From Chloroflexota bacterium (GTDB lineage Bacteria; Chloroflexota; Anaerolineae; 4572-78; NAK82), in contig JAJRXB010000341.1 of NCBI GenBank assembly GCA_024276515.1, positions 1 through 40,571 on the forward strand: a DNA stretch of 40,571 nt, written 5' to 3'. The notes beneath the pieces were generated by a model. The model was not told where the DNA came from and did not search any database. It saw nothing but the letters and a program-made list of their open reading frames with translations. Positions 10,598 through 19,944 of this stretch are shown piece by piece. Position numbers and translations under genes: made by a program. Position 1 is the stretch's first letter; each line of letters begins with the position of its first letter.

Positions 10598-13072
10598 TTA
10601 ATCCTCTGTTAAAGGCTTCACGGTAATCTGGCGCAGGAGAACCAGCAGGGGGCGGGTATCCCCGTTAGGTTGTTCGAGGATGGTGGCTTCATCCAGCACG
10701 ATGAATTGAAAATCGTTGCGACCTGGTTGGAGTTCACCGATAAAAGTGAGGTCGGTTGCTTGATCAAATTGCCGGCGGGCCCTTTGCGTGCCAGCCTGGT
10801 TTTGAAGGACCACCTCGACAGTGCGCTGAGCATCTGGCCGGGCCGGCCCTGGCTCAACCTCAAATATGGCTCGAATTGCCTGGCGTTCAGTTGCCCAGAA
10901 TGTACCCCCCAATCCTTGCTCCTCACCATATCCCAGCCATAGCAAACTAGCATCGTCATAAACTTCTATTCCCCAAGGTGGTGTTTGGAGTTGTGGGTCT
11001 ATACCCACTGTTCCCGTAAGAGATGGATCTACCATTACCAGAGGATGATTTGCCGGCCCTGCCTGGCTGACACCTAATAATTTCGAAGAAGGAACCCATT
11101 CGATCCAATGGTATGCGAGGCTCAATACACGTGGATCCCCATTAAGGTTCTTGAACTGATTGCTATGCTCAATCAAAACCTTGACAAATGGTTTTGTATG
11201 GATCCGCTCAGCAGGGATAAAGAACGTAATCACCCCATCGCCAAGGGGAGCAGTTGTCGAGTCTATAAGTTCGCCATCAATCAGCAAACGCACTTCCTGA
11301 TTTTCATCGGACAGGCCATACCTGACCCACGCGCGAAATATATAGTCCTGATTTACCTCAACTGGGAATTGTAAATACAGTGACGGTCCAGCCCACCTGT
11401 GATAATAGCCAGCACTTCGCTCAAGGTTGTGAAAACCGTCGTTAGCTTGGAGAAGCTTTTCAAAGTCGCAATCCTCTACTGACAAGCGGTAATTATGCTC
11501 TTCCAACGCTCTTGTTGTGCTCAACGCCCAAATATCTGGGTCTGTAATATCAGGGAAAATGCCATCAGACTCACACATATCAAACCTAAGTACATAACTT
11601 GATATGTAACTCCGGTCTTCGAGCAGTCCTAAATCTGTACCAAAGTAGAAATCGAGAATCAATCGAAAAGAATTGACAGGCGTTATGGATGGATATAAAT
11701 ACTGTTCACCACCACCTGGCAGATAATAGGCGTTAAATATTGGCAAGGCTTCTCTTGATTTTATCCAGCCGGACCATGTCCCATGGTCTGCTTGAAGGAC
11801 AATAATCGGTGGCGTTTCGGACTGAGCAAGAATACTGTCGATGAGATCTTCTGTCAGATGGTTAACGTAAGAAAGTTGATCGGTGTACGCCTGCTTAGGT
11901 AGCCAGACGTTGCCATTTACATTTTCATAGTACTCAACCCCTGTAAAGTTGCCCTCACGATCAAATACATATGGTGGATGCGGAGCCACAATATGAGCGA
12001 AAGTGAAGGTTGGGTCTTTGATCTTGGGAACTTCTTTTAACTTACTAAACGTATCGAGGATACCTTCTCTACGATCTTTTGTAAACAGATCAAAGGCTTT
12101 GTATATGGTCGTTCCTAAAAAAACCTTAGTAAACTCACTTCTGCCGCGAAACGGATGGTTAATATCCGCCTGTTCGCTATAATTTGTGAGCCTAAACTCG
12201 GAACCAAAGTGGATCGTTGTGTATCCCAAGTCATTAAACTGTCTTGTTAAGTAGTTTTCGTGGGCCAAGAATGTTAACCTGTTGGTCTTTTCCCTGTCGC
12301 TCAACTTATCTTCTAGAACACCCAAGTTATCCAGATAATCTATATTCAAGGATGATGGAATAGACAGACTCGTTTGGGCATAGTTGCTATGACTCTCCGA
12401 GGCAACATAAAAACCGTTTGAAGTCAAGTAGTTAATAAATGCACTATTGTCGAAGTCGTAGTAATCACGTAAAACATCACCTCGAGCGTACCCATCGAGA
12501 ATAATATAATACACATCTGGCAACGCATCTAATCTAACCCGAGAGTTGAGGCTACGTCCCTTTGTTGGAGTAGGCATCTCTACCAAATGTTCTGATGCCT
12601 TAGCTTGATCAAAATAAGATTGCGCAACCGGAATCAAAGCCATCACAACTAGCACAACAGACAAGAAATTCAAATATCCATCTACCTTGGACTGTGTATT
12701 AAGTTTCCACACTGCCAGAGCGATAATAAAGACAAAGAAGATAATCCACAAAGGTAGCAAATAGTTATGTCGGGGCTCAACATTGACAAAATTAGGATCA
12801 GGAGAAATCCTCCTAAAAACTTCATCATAATAATAACCGTAGTACAAAGCAGCAAAAGCTATTGCAGTTGTAATGACTCCTGCCCTCGTGTTCGCTTTAA
12901 GAGACCAATTCACTGCTAAGTATAAAACAGCAGTTGCACCAAGGATCAAAGCTAAAGGTAAAAGGATTTCTGAAAATGCCATTAACTCAATGTTGGTAGC
13001 ATACAAGTGAAGCAGCGGATAGACGGCGAAGAGAAAGGGGTAAACAATAATCTGTCGGCGCTTAGTCTGCAT
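10598..13072 (-). CDS. Membrane-anchored alkaline phosphatase/sulfatase-superfamily protein
   Basis: 824 residues. The first ~165 residues hold about five membrane helices. The catalytic domain follows (~190-520) with 'PDVYYIILDGYARGDVL', a Ser/Thr-rich nucleophile region 'NYAQTSLSIPSSLN', 'FAHIVAPHPPYVF' and 'IIVLQADHGTWSG', the usual metal sites of this superfamily (cf. LTA synthase and phosphoglycerol transferases). The C-terminal ~280 residues are beta-rich and include 'GDPRVLSLAYHWIEWV', resembling modules in two other proteins of this locus. I infer transfer or removal of a phosphate-type substituent on the surface glycan. Codons are more AT-rich than in flanking genes. It starts inside the 3' end of the methyltransferase gene (11-bp overlap). 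Confidence 0.78.
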   Translation of the reverse strand: MQTKRRQIIVYPFLFAVYPLLHLYATNIELMAFSEILLPLALILGATAVLYLAVNWSLKANTRAGVITTAIAFAALYYGYYYDEVFRRISPDPNFVNVEPRHNYLLPLWIIFFVFIIALAVWKLNTQSKVDGYLNFLSVVLVVMALIPVAQSYFDQAKASEHLVEMPTPTKGRSLNSRVRLDALPDVYYIILDGYARGDVLRDYYDFDNSAFINYLTSNGFYVASESHSNYAQTSLSIPSSLNIDYLDNLGVLEDKLSDREKTNRLTFLAHENYLTRQFNDLGYTTIHFGSEFRLTNYSEQADINHPFRGRSEFTKVFLGTTIYKAFDLFTKDRREGILDTFSKLKEVPKIKDPTFTFAHIVAPHPPYVFDREGNFTGVEYYENVNGNVWLPKQAYTDQLSYVNHLTEDLIDSILAQSETPPIIVLQADHGTWSGWIKSREALPIFNAYYLPGGGEQYLYPSITPVNSFRLILDFYFGTDLGLLEDRSYISSYVLRFDMCESDGIFPDITDPDIWALSTTRALEEHNYRLSVEDCDFEKLLQANDGFHNLERSAGYYHRWAGPSLYLQFPVEVNQDYIFRAWVRYGLSDENQEVRLLIDGELIDSTTAPLGDGVITFFIPAERIHTKPFVKVLIEHSNQFKNLNGDPRVLSLAYHWIEWVPSSKLLGVSQAGPANHPLVMVDPSLTGTVGIDPQLQTPPWGIEVYDDASLLWLGYGEEQGLGGTFWATERQAIRAIFEVEPGPARPDAQRTVEVVLQNQAGTQRARRQFDQATDLTFIGELQPGRNDFQFIVLDEATILEQPNGDTRPLLVLLRQITVKPLTED

Positions 13073-14456
13073 AGCGTTTTTCTCTCATCAAATATAAGAC
13101 TCTCGAGGAATCCTTAATAGGTTCAGTACGTTGAATGGTAAAATAATGACCGAAGGCCACTTCAAAACCTGGCTGGGTGTAGTTGGGAAAAATATCATCC
13201 CGAGTCGCCAGCAGTCTTTGTACCTTCGGGTCCCCTTTGGGCACGAACTCAATGATGAGCCAATCACATAACTCAGCCAGAAAACCGGCGACCATATCAA
13301 GGGGGGTGTTGTTCGAGATGACCAGGTGATGGATGAGGGCCAGGGCCAGAATCAGATCGACAGGTCCGCGTTCTACAAAAGACATTCGTTCTTGGGTGTT
13401 CCACCCGATAGCAGGACTGGGGTTTGTTAAGTCAAGCAGTAACGGCAATAGGTTGGTTTCACCATTTTTTACTGTTTGACGGAAACTGATATCTACGGCC
13501 CCTGGGTCGACGTCCCATGCAACGGTTGGAATCCCTTGATGGCTGGCAATCCGGCTGAACAAACCCGTGTTGGCGCCCAAGTCCCATACTGTTTTGGGGT
13601 TGGCAATCTTAATGAAATCTGCTACGAGCTGTCGCTTGTGCTTAATTCCTTCTGCGCTGTAGCTGTCATCCTGGTAGTAATTCGCCCAGGCAGTTTTCTT
13701 AGGGTTCCAATGAAGCTTCTTGACACCGGTTTCCAGGTTGTCGAGCAGCCCTAGCAACGCTTTTCGGCTTATGCCCCGTTTGGCCGTTGTGCCGTTCACT
13801 GTTTTGTCTTTGAAATACTGCTGACTTCTGGCGTGGAGATGAATGTGTAAAAGCAAAGGCAAGCTGAAGTAACTACGGACAGGTAGTAATTTGGCCGCCA
13901 AATCGAGCGGGATGCCATCAATGAACACCCGCAGCAGTTGATTGAGACGGATATCTTTATATGCCATCAGAGCGAGTGGAGCGAGAAAATGCTGACAGAA
14001 TTGGCGGTAAGGTACCCAAACTGTCCCCTCCCGATAATGCTCAAAGGAGAGCGTGTCTATGAGGATCGGTTTTCCATTTAAGAACTGGATATTGTAGGCG
14101 CTGCTATCCTTTAGTGACATATTAAACTCAAGCGCTATTCTCTGCACTTCGAGTGTCGCCAGCGCCGCCGCTTTTAGTTGGCTGAAGCTCCATTCATAGG
14201 GGTATGAGATAAACTCTATAGGTTGCGGCTGAATCACCTTGTAGGCATCGCCAGACCGAGCCAATTCAAGACTGGCTTCAGTATGGGGAATCAGTAGCCC
14301 AGCCTCCACGAGCCGCTGATATAAGCCCGAACTGATCAGATGATCGTAGTTGTCCTTGTAGACCACGTTGATTTGGCGATAAAGCAAGCCGTTGTGTCGA
14401 AAGATGAAGCCACTTGGGTCTCGGAAGGAAGCCAAGATCCTTCGATCGTTAGTCAC
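13062..14456 (-). CDS. SAM-dependent methyltransferase of the polysaccharide locus
   Basis: 464 residues. The C-terminal half is a class I methyltransferase: 'TVWDLGANTGLFSRIA' (motif I), 'PTVAWDVDPGAVD' (motif II acidic loop) and 'VDLILALALIHHLVI' (motif IV). The N-terminal ~200 residues have 'SLKDSSAYNIQFLNGKPILIDTLSFEH', a segment recurrent in methyltransferases of the NoeA-like type linked to nodulation and exopolysaccharide genes. It probably O-methylates a sugar or the chain end, a step that in some O-antigens sets chain length together with Wzt. It is translationally coupled to the downstream phosphatase-superfamily gene by an 11-bp overlap. Confidence 0.82.
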   Translation of the reverse strand: MTNDRRILASFRDPSGFIFRHNGLLYRQINVVYKDNYDHLISSGLYQRLVEAGLLIPHTEASLELARSGDAYKVIQPQPIEFISYPYEWSFSQLKAAALATLEVQRIALEFNMSLKDSSAYNIQFLNGKPILIDTLSFEHYREGTVWVPYRQFCQHFLAPLALMAYKDIRLNQLLRVFIDGIPLDLAAKLLPVRSYFSLPLLLHIHLHARSQQYFKDKTVNGTTAKRGISRKALLGLLDNLETGVKKLHWNPKKTAWANYYQDDSYSAEGIKHKRQLVADFIKIANPKTVWDLGANTGLFSRIASHQGIPTVAWDVDPGAVDISFRQTVKNGETNLLPLLLDLTNPSPAIGWNTQERMSFVERGPVDLILALALIHHLVISNNTPLDMVAGFLAELCDWLIIEFVPKGDPKVQRLLATRDDIFPNYTQPGFEVAFGHYFTIQRTEPIKDSSRVLYLMREKRYAD

Positions 14457-14495
14457 CTTGTTCTTGATTCTCCATTCTCAAAATGTAGCGAGTTG

Positions 14496-14708
14496 CTATT
14501 GCAGCGATTCGTCGGTAGATTCGTCTGATCGCCCGAAAATGCCTTTGATTTTACCCCAGAACACTTTTGCGAAGAATAGGGTGCTCAATAGAGCACCAAA
14601 GAGCAGTTGTATAATCAAACTACCGCTTCCGGGGTCAAGATATGACAGAATCAATCTGCCAAATAGAATTCCTCCAGCAATTTTAGAAGCTTTTCGAAGT
14701 AAACCCAT
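14496..14708 (-). CDS. Small membrane protein with YLDPGSGS motif
   Basis: 70 residues from the ATG at 14708, which has SD AAGGAGA at 6-nt spacing; the track start 14750 adds 14 residues without an SD. The sequence reads as one amphipathic N-terminal segment, the motif 'ILSYLDPGSGSLIIQLLFG', a hydrophobic stretch and a basic/acidic tail. Small proteins with a YLDPG(T/S)GS motif are, to my recollection, common next to phosphatase-superfamily and exopolysaccharide genes, but I know of no assigned function. It lies between GT4 and the methyltransferase in the same direction. Confidence 0.75.
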   Translation of the reverse strand: MGLLRKASKIAGGILFGRLILSYLDPGSGSLIIQLLFGALLSTLFFAKVFWGKIKGIFGRSDESTDESLQ

Positions 14709-14891
14709 CTTAACTCTCCTTTTCTGCTGTGCTATTGTAGGTATTACCAACTTTACATCTATGTAGTTCTAAGCATTTTGGGCGATTCCACGATGTTTTG
14801 ACGGATAGCAGGCAGCACCTATCACCTAATCGCTGACACCTCAAACAGTCGGAATGATCAGAGGTCAAGGATGACCAGTAGCTATCCTCTA
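14709..14891. other. Intergenic spacer
   Basis: 183 bp, moderately AT-rich, between the small membrane protein gene and the upstream GT4 gene. I see no convincing hairpin, promoter on the minus strand, or ORF. Confidence 0.4.
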
Positions 14892-16031
14892 CTACGCAAG
14901 TTCTTCATACACATCTAACACCCCCCGCGCCATCTTCTCCCACGAGAAAAGTTTAGATCGAGCCAGGGCACGCCGTTGCAAATCGGCGTGGAGAGTGCTA
15001 TCGTTTTGCAGGCGAAGCATAGCCTCGGCCATTGCTTCAACATCCTCAGGGTCTACACTGAGCGCCGCATCGCCAGCGATTTCTGGCAGGCTGGTCACAT
15101 TGGAGGTAATCACCGCCGCGCCCAGGCTCATCGCTTCCAGCACCGGCATGCCAAACCCTTCAAACAAAGCCGGGTACAAAAAGGCGAAACAATGACGGTA
15201 GAGCCAGTGCAGTTGAGCGTCGTTGACATACCCCAACAGGTGTACGTCGTTTTGAATGCCCAGGCCGGCGATATAATCTGGCAAGTCTTCCTCCAGCCAG
15301 CCTTTACCCCCGGCCACTGCCAGCGGTAAGTCGGTCAACCCTTCGTGACGCAGGCGGGCGTAGGCTTGCAACAGGCGACGCAGGTTTTTGCGCGGCTCCA
15401 GCGTGCCCACCGACAGCCAAAATTCTCCTGCAGGCAACTTTTTGACCTGCCCGGCCTTTTCATCAACATCGTCTGTCAGCGAGAAGCGGCTGGCCGGGTG
15501 TAGTACCTGCACCCGCTCGGCCGGATAGTGGGGAAAGATCTCCAAAAAGTGACGTCTAGAATATTCAGAGATGGAGATGATCATATCCGCACGCAAACTG
15601 GCCTCAAATACCCCGTTAAAACAGATCAGCCGATTTGCCTCAGTGGTAAATTCTGGATGCTCTACATATACCAAATCATACAACGTGTAAACCAGGCGGG
15701 CATGGCGCAAGCCCTTTGGGCAAAAATAGTTATTGGCGTGGACGACATCGGGCCTGCCCAATTGATCTTCAAAACCTGGGGCGGGGTTTGACCAGAAAAC
15801 CCTGGCCTGGCTATGGGAGAACTCGGTGAAGCGCCGCTCGAAATTAGCCTGCCGGGTTTGAAAGGTGTTTCGTTTATGATCGGCATCCCAAAAATCGGGA
15901 CCAAAATTAGAATACAGGATATAATAGTTATCGTGATCAAGCCGGGCCAGGTGTTGAATTAACGAGTAGGCAACATAACCACAGCCGGCCTTATTCGACC
16001 CGGTTTGGCTTACATCAAAGCCAATTCTCAT
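14892..16031 (-). CDS. Glycosyltransferase family 4
   Basis: 379 residues from the ATG at 16031 (MRIGFDVSQTG), which overlaps the stop of the upstream GT2 gene as ATGA; the longer track start (16085) lies inside that gene. GT4 signatures: 'CGYVAYSLIQHLARL', 'SVGTLEPRKNLRRLLQAY', and 'ALFEGFGMPVLEAMSLGAAVITSNVTSLPEIAGDAAL' with the E(X7)E pair. It is a cytoplasmic retaining transferase, and the mannosyl/rhamnosyl-like family range is too broad to name a donor. Its close coupling to GT2 suggests consecutive steps in repeat-unit assembly. Confidence 0.92.
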   Translation of the reverse strand: MRIGFDVSQTGSNKAGCGYVAYSLIQHLARLDHDNYYILYSNFGPDFWDADHKRNTFQTRQANFERRFTEFSHSQARVFWSNPAPGFEDQLGRPDVVHANNYFCPKGLRHARLVYTLYDLVYVEHPEFTTEANRLICFNGVFEASLRADMIISISEYSRRHFLEIFPHYPAERVQVLHPASRFSLTDDVDEKAGQVKKLPAGEFWLSVGTLEPRKNLRRLLQAYARLRHEGLTDLPLAVAGGKGWLEEDLPDYIAGLGIQNDVHLLGYVNDAQLHWLYRHCFAFLYPALFEGFGMPVLEAMSLGAAVITSNVTSLPEIAGDAALSVDPEDVEAMAEAMLRLQNDSTLHADLQRRALARSKLFSWEKMARGVLDVYEELA

Positions 16032-16930
16032 CGGTTTAGCCACCCCCGCAACGTATGATACAGGGGATCGACTACCCAGCCCCACATCGTCTGCATAGCA
16101 TCAAGCGGGACGTAATGATACCAACGAAGAAAGGAGATGGTGGAAACGGAGATAAGTAAAGTCATATATTTGATTTTTTCCGCCGGTATCTGGAGGTTGT
16201 AGTCCCTGGCATCCACAACAGCGTGGGCATAGTTAAAAATCCAGCGCTGGGGCGCTTGGCCCAGCCGCTTTTTCGTCATCTCAATGATCTCACGATGCAC
16301 AGCCACACGGCTGCCCAGCGTTTTATTGGCATCGTATAGCCGCGAACCGGCCAGCACGCGATTCAGACGGACGAATTTTGTGTCGGCGCCCAGACGCAGC
16401 CAATATTCGTAATCCATACAGTAGCGCAAGGTGGGATCAAGCAAGCCCTTTGTTTCCACCACCCGCCGTCTGAAGAAAACGGCCGGCTGGCATAGATAGC
16501 ACACATCCTTGAGTCGCTCATAGTCCCAATCTTCGGTGTAATAAGGTTCTATGACCGCGCCATACTCGTCAATGTGATTGGCGTCACCGTAGACCACTTC
16601 TACGGCCGGGTTCTGTTCAAAAAAGTCCAGTACAAAGCGTAAAGTGCCCGGATAGTAAATATCGTCCGAATTTAACCAGCCAATCACATCGCCAGATGTA
16701 TTTAAGATGCCTTTGTTGACTGCATCGGCCTGTCCTCCGTCTGGCTCTGAAATCCAGCGCAGTTGGCCTTCGTACCGACGCAGAATATCTATGGTTTCAT
16801 CAGTGCTACCCCCATCGCAAACCATATATTCCAGGTCGGGGATACCCTGGGACAAGACGCTCTGAATGGTACGCTCGATGAAGTGGCCTTGATTGTAGGA
16901 AGGTGTAATCACACTGATGGTCAACGACAT
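16028..16930 (-). CDS. Glycosyltransferase family 2
   Basis: This 300-residue GT-A enzyme has 'SVITPSYNQGHFIERTIQSVL', 'YMVCDGGSTDETIDIL', 'EPDGGQADAVNKGI', 'GDVIGWLNSDDIY' (DxD-type metal site), 'YCMDYEYWLRLG' and a C-terminal amphipathic/hydrophobic region (~240-300) that may seat it at the membrane. It resembles the WcaA-like GT2 of colanic and O-antigen loci. It is followed by GT4 with an ATGA overlap and preceded by a 9-bp gap from another GT4. Confidence 0.92.
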   Translation of the reverse strand: MSLTISVITPSYNQGHFIERTIQSVLSQGIPDLEYMVCDGGSTDETIDILRRYEGQLRWISEPDGGQADAVNKGILNTSGDVIGWLNSDDIYYPGTLRFVLDFFEQNPAVEVVYGDANHIDEYGAVIEPYYTEDWDYERLKDVCYLCQPAVFFRRRVVETKGLLDPTLRYCMDYEYWLRLGADTKFVRLNRVLAGSRLYDANKTLGSRVAVHREIIEMTKKRLGQAPQRWIFNYAHAVVDARDYNLQIPAEKIKYMTLLISVSTISFLRWYHYVPLDAMQTMWGWVVDPLYHTLRGWLNR

Positions 16931-16939
16931 TGTAACGTT

Positions 16940-18607
16940 TCAATCCTCGGCCGACCGAAAAAGTATCTGCAGGGAACCATCAGGAGCAACAATTTGGCAG
17001 GATTGGCACTGGCAACTTAGCCAACGCTCATCACTCGAGTTCATATGTTCGCTGGGCTTGAAAACAGGCGAGGCGTGTAAAATAATATGCCCACCCTCAG
17101 GCGAAAGAGGGAGGCGAAGAGTGATCGTTTGTCCTCGCGGTAGGCTCCATTGATCCATCGAAGTCGTACTATTTTCGCACCGGAGAGTGATTTTGCGATG
17201 AGGTAACCAGGCGGGCGCAGCCAACTTTAGTTCCAAAATACGTGCATCATCGTGAGCGCTGTAGCTAATTTCCACCTCCTGACCAAGCCAGCCGTCCGCG
17301 AAAACACCCGCCAGCCCATCGGTGATGGTTTTGCTCTTTCGCAAAGTCTGGTCAAATATCTCCAAATAATAACGAACCATATCTTCCTGCCGGAATTTGG
17401 CCAACTGTTGATAACCCCGTTGTACCAAATCCTCAGCCAGTTGCGGTTGATTAAGCAGTGCCTCTATAGCCTGTACAATTGCTGTTGGCTTGCGAGGATC
17501 AAAGTATAACGCGGCTTCACCTCCAATCTCCGGCAAGCTGGCTACGTTGCTGCACAATACCGGTTTGCCAAAGGCAAAAGCTTCCAGGAGCGGAATGCCA
17601 AACCCCTCGTACAAAGAAGGATAAATCATAAACTGGCAACCCCGAAATACAGCAGCCAATTGCTCATCAGATAGATAACCCAAGAAGTGAACTCTTTGCT
17701 TTAGTCCCATCGCTTCCACAGTGGCGCGCAGTTCTTTCTCCGGTTGAGCCAGCGCGCCGCTAAAAACCAAGTCCAGTTTAAGGCCTGGGTTGCGCCGGAC
17801 CAGGATATTGTAAGCCGTCAACAACATCCGATGATTCTTGTGAGGCCAGAAGTTGGCCGGATAAAACATATAGGGCTGTGTGCCAATTTGAAGTTCCGAT
17901 AGCGTATCCGGTGGTGGAACAACTTCACTTAAGCGGGAGTGAATACAAATATGCACCGTATGGGTTCGTTCGGGCACAACATCAAGGTGAGTCACCAGGG
18001 TTTGGCGAGTGTATTCTGAGATGCAAATCATAACATCGGCCCGCCGACTCGATTGTTCCAGAATGGCATCTCTACCGGCAACCTCATGCGGGTCAAAAAA
18101 TTGGGGATAGATACGATGTTGCAAATCGTAAACAATGGAAACAACTGGGATGCCAAGTTCAGCATAGGTTGGCGCTGTAAAAGGGCAAAACAACAGATCA
18201 ACCCCGTGCGCCCGCAATAACCGATTGGGCACGTGAGGATGAGGGGGCAGCCTGGGCACGCGACCTAATCTCTGTTTGAGTTGTCTGGCAGGTGGCAATA
18301 GCAGAGAGATGATCCGCGAGGGCAACACCTGGCGTAGGCGGTGTAACATTTGGTCAAGGCGCTCGTAGTTTCCAACGGCAGCCTGTTTAGTTGGCGGGGC
18401 CTCCCCAGGCAGCACGCACAATCGTTCGAAGCCTGGCCCATCCAATGCGGCCAGTTCGTGGTGGTTCCAGCCGGCCGTAAGCAACAAAAAGTCATAGGGA
18501 TGAGTCAGGCGCTGGAAATCGGCCAAAAGTTGCAAGACCAGAAGTTTAGCCCCTCCATTTTCGCCCCCCGGACGAAGCGGGGTTAAGTCTATGGCAATGC
18601 GTGGCAT
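16940..18607 (-). CDS. Glycosyltransferase family 4 with C-terminal beta-sandwich module
   Basis: 555 residues. The GT-B core (1-~425) includes 'IAIDLTPLRPGGENGGAK', 'YPANFWPHKNHRMLLTAY' and 'SLYEGFGIPLLEAFAFGKPVLCSNVASLPEIGGEAALYFDP'. About 125 extra residues follow (432-555), beta-rich, beginning 'LAGVFADGWLGQ' and ending with 'NSSDERWLSCQCQSCQIV'. The same order of features (G-x-F-x-DGW near the start, SD-x-R near the end) is found at the end of the DUF6492-like protein two genes upstream, which suggests a shared glycan-binding or docking module. The ATG at 18607 is 29 bp after the sulfotransferase stop. Confidence 0.9.
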   Translation of the reverse strand: MPRIAIDLTPLRPGGENGGAKLLVLQLLADFQRLTHPYDFLLLTAGWNHHELAALDGPGFERLCVLPGEAPPTKQAAVGNYERLDQMLHRLRQVLPSRIISLLLPPARQLKQRLGRVPRLPPHPHVPNRLLRAHGVDLLFCPFTAPTYAELGIPVVSIVYDLQHRIYPQFFDPHEVAGRDAILEQSSRRADVMICISEYTRQTLVTHLDVVPERTHTVHICIHSRLSEVVPPPDTLSELQIGTQPYMFYPANFWPHKNHRMLLTAYNILVRRNPGLKLDLVFSGALAQPEKELRATVEAMGLKQRVHFLGYLSDEQLAAVFRGCQFMIYPSLYEGFGIPLLEAFAFGKPVLCSNVASLPEIGGEAALYFDPRKPTAIVQAIEALLNQPQLAEDLVQRGYQQLAKFRQEDMVRYYLEIFDQTLRKSKTITDGLAGVFADGWLGQEVEISYSAHDDARILELKLAAPAWLPHRKITLRCENSTTSMDQWSLPRGQTITLRLPLSPEGGHIILHASPVFKPSEHMNSSDERWLSCQCQSCQIVAPDGSLQILFRSAED

Positions 18608-18636
18608 AGGTTACACAATTTCCTTCAGTCAAGAGG

Positions 18637-19917
18637 TTAAATCAACCGCAAACGGCGCAGCAGTCTAACGGGTGGCCGATTCAACGTTCGTTCTTGTGAT
18701 TGAATAATCTGTTCTTGCGATTGGATAACTTCCAGGCGGGCAGCACGGTCGGCCTCTGACTTCTGTAAAAGTTGAGTGAGCTTCTCAATCTGATCCAGCC
18801 GTGCTGCCCGGTCAGCTTCTGACTCTTGTAAACGCTGGGTTAGCGCTTTAATCTGATCCAGTCGGGCGGCGCGGTCAGCTTCGCTAGCTTGCAACCTCTC
18901 ACTCAGTTGATGGATGACCTTCAGCCGAGCGGCACGGTCGGCTTCGGCTTCTTGCCATTTAGACCGCAATATTTCTATCTCTTCTCTTAGTTCCATAATC
19001 TTATTTATGCGACTTCTACCAATACGGTCTCTAATTTCTACAGCTTTTGCCTCAGAAGGCGCTTGAAGCCCCAACAATTGCAGAGAATCAATCACATCAC
19101 TGTATCCCAGGCGGCGAAAAATATCAAAGCCTAATAACTCTATAAGTTGCTGCAATTCTGGCAGCGTAAATGTTTCTACCCATCTGCCAATAGATTGGGA
19201 ATGCACCAAGTGGGTGGTTAAGGCTTTTTTGTCACCCATCGTCGAAGCGTTGTGCCTTGCTATTAAGGTTTGGTTCTGCCCGTAATCCAGCATAGTTGCT
19301 TCAAATGGCACCCCCAGCCAGTCACAAATATCGGTCAACGTTTCTTGGGGTGTCTCTACCAACTTCTCATACTGAACCTCAAGCTTGTACGGTGAAGGGA
19401 GCTCAAAGTAGGCAGCCAGCTTAAACAAGCCAACTGCAAAATCAAAAGATAATGAAGTAATTTTTTGCCCCAAAATTATTTCAGGGCCAGCACCCCATGT
19501 TTTCTTATACGAGGAAGCTACATCAAGCGGGTTACGTTTTAACCAAATCTTCTGGGCTTTGGGAAAAAGCTGGTCAAGCCAAGGCAGAATATGGTAGTAT
19601 CGAGGCGTTTTGTCAACAAAAATTGTTTTACCCGCCGTTTGCAAATGGCTGTTGTAGACTGTAATGGCAAAAGCCCGGGAAGCTTCAATCAATGTTTCAT
19701 CTGATACAAACTCTTTAGTGCCAATTGCAGCCAATTCGTCATCAACAATGTTCTCGACAGAGCATGGTTGTGTAAGTGCGGCCAATTTGAGCAAGAACCA
19801 GGGCTCTGGAGGACAAAGTATATCCGAATGGCTACCCAGCAACAGACTCAAAAGCGTAGAGCCAGACCGGGGTAGTGACAGCAAAAAAACTAGATTTTCA
19901 CCTTTATTGTAAATCAT
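18637..19917 (-). CDS. Sulfotransferase-family protein with 21-residue coiled-coil repeats
   Basis: 426 residues. The 5'-phosphosulfate loop of PAPS-dependent sulfotransferases is at ~11-22 ('LSLPRSGSTLLSLLLG'). The 3'-phosphate element is 'KIWLKRNPLDVASSYKK' (~125-141). 'FVDKTPRYYHILPWLD' fits the fold. From ~residue 300 the chain becomes helical, and residues 325-408 are four copies of a 21-residue (three-heptad) unit starting EADRAARL. It ends in a basic tail (RPPVRLLRRLRLI). It probably sulfates a sugar of the exported glycan using PAPS; the tail may oligomerise it or set a spacing at the membrane. AT-richer than the genes to its left. Confidence 0.85.
   Translation of the reverse strand: MIYNKGENLVFLLSLPRSGSTLLSLLLGSHSDILCPPEPWFLLKLAALTQPCSVENIVDDELAAIGTKEFVSDETLIEASRAFAITVYNSHLQTAGKTIFVDKTPRYYHILPWLDQLFPKAQKIWLKRNPLDVASSYKKTWGAGPEIILGQKITSLSFDFAVGLFKLAAYFELPSPYKLEVQYEKLVETPQETLTDICDWLGVPFEATMLDYGQNQTLIARHNASTMGDKKALTTHLVHSQSIGRWVETFTLPELQQLIELLGFDIFRRLGYSDVIDSLQLLGLQAPSEAKAVEIRDRIGRSRINKIMELREEIEILRSKWQEAEADRAARLKVIHQLSERLQASEADRAARLDQIKALTQRLQESEADRAARLDQIEKLTQLLQKSEADRAARLEVIQSQEQIIQSQERTLNRPPVRLLRRLRLI
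18694..18945 (-). repeat. 63-bp coding tandem repeat (x4) in sulfotransferase gene
   Basis: Four consecutive 63-bp units encode EADRAARL followed by thirteen variable residues. The units begin at codons 325, 346, 367 and 388. DNA of the middle two units is most alike. Three exact heptads per unit means copy number can change without disturbing the coiled-coil register. Confidence 0.85.
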
Positions 19918-19944
19918 TGCTTACTAAACATACATCTATTTGAG

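Noticed and set aside
18694-18945. Four 63-bp units considered as a minisatellite or CRISPR-like array
   Set aside because: Units are in frame inside the sulfotransferase gene with heptad periodicity and no spacers, so this is a protein repeat.
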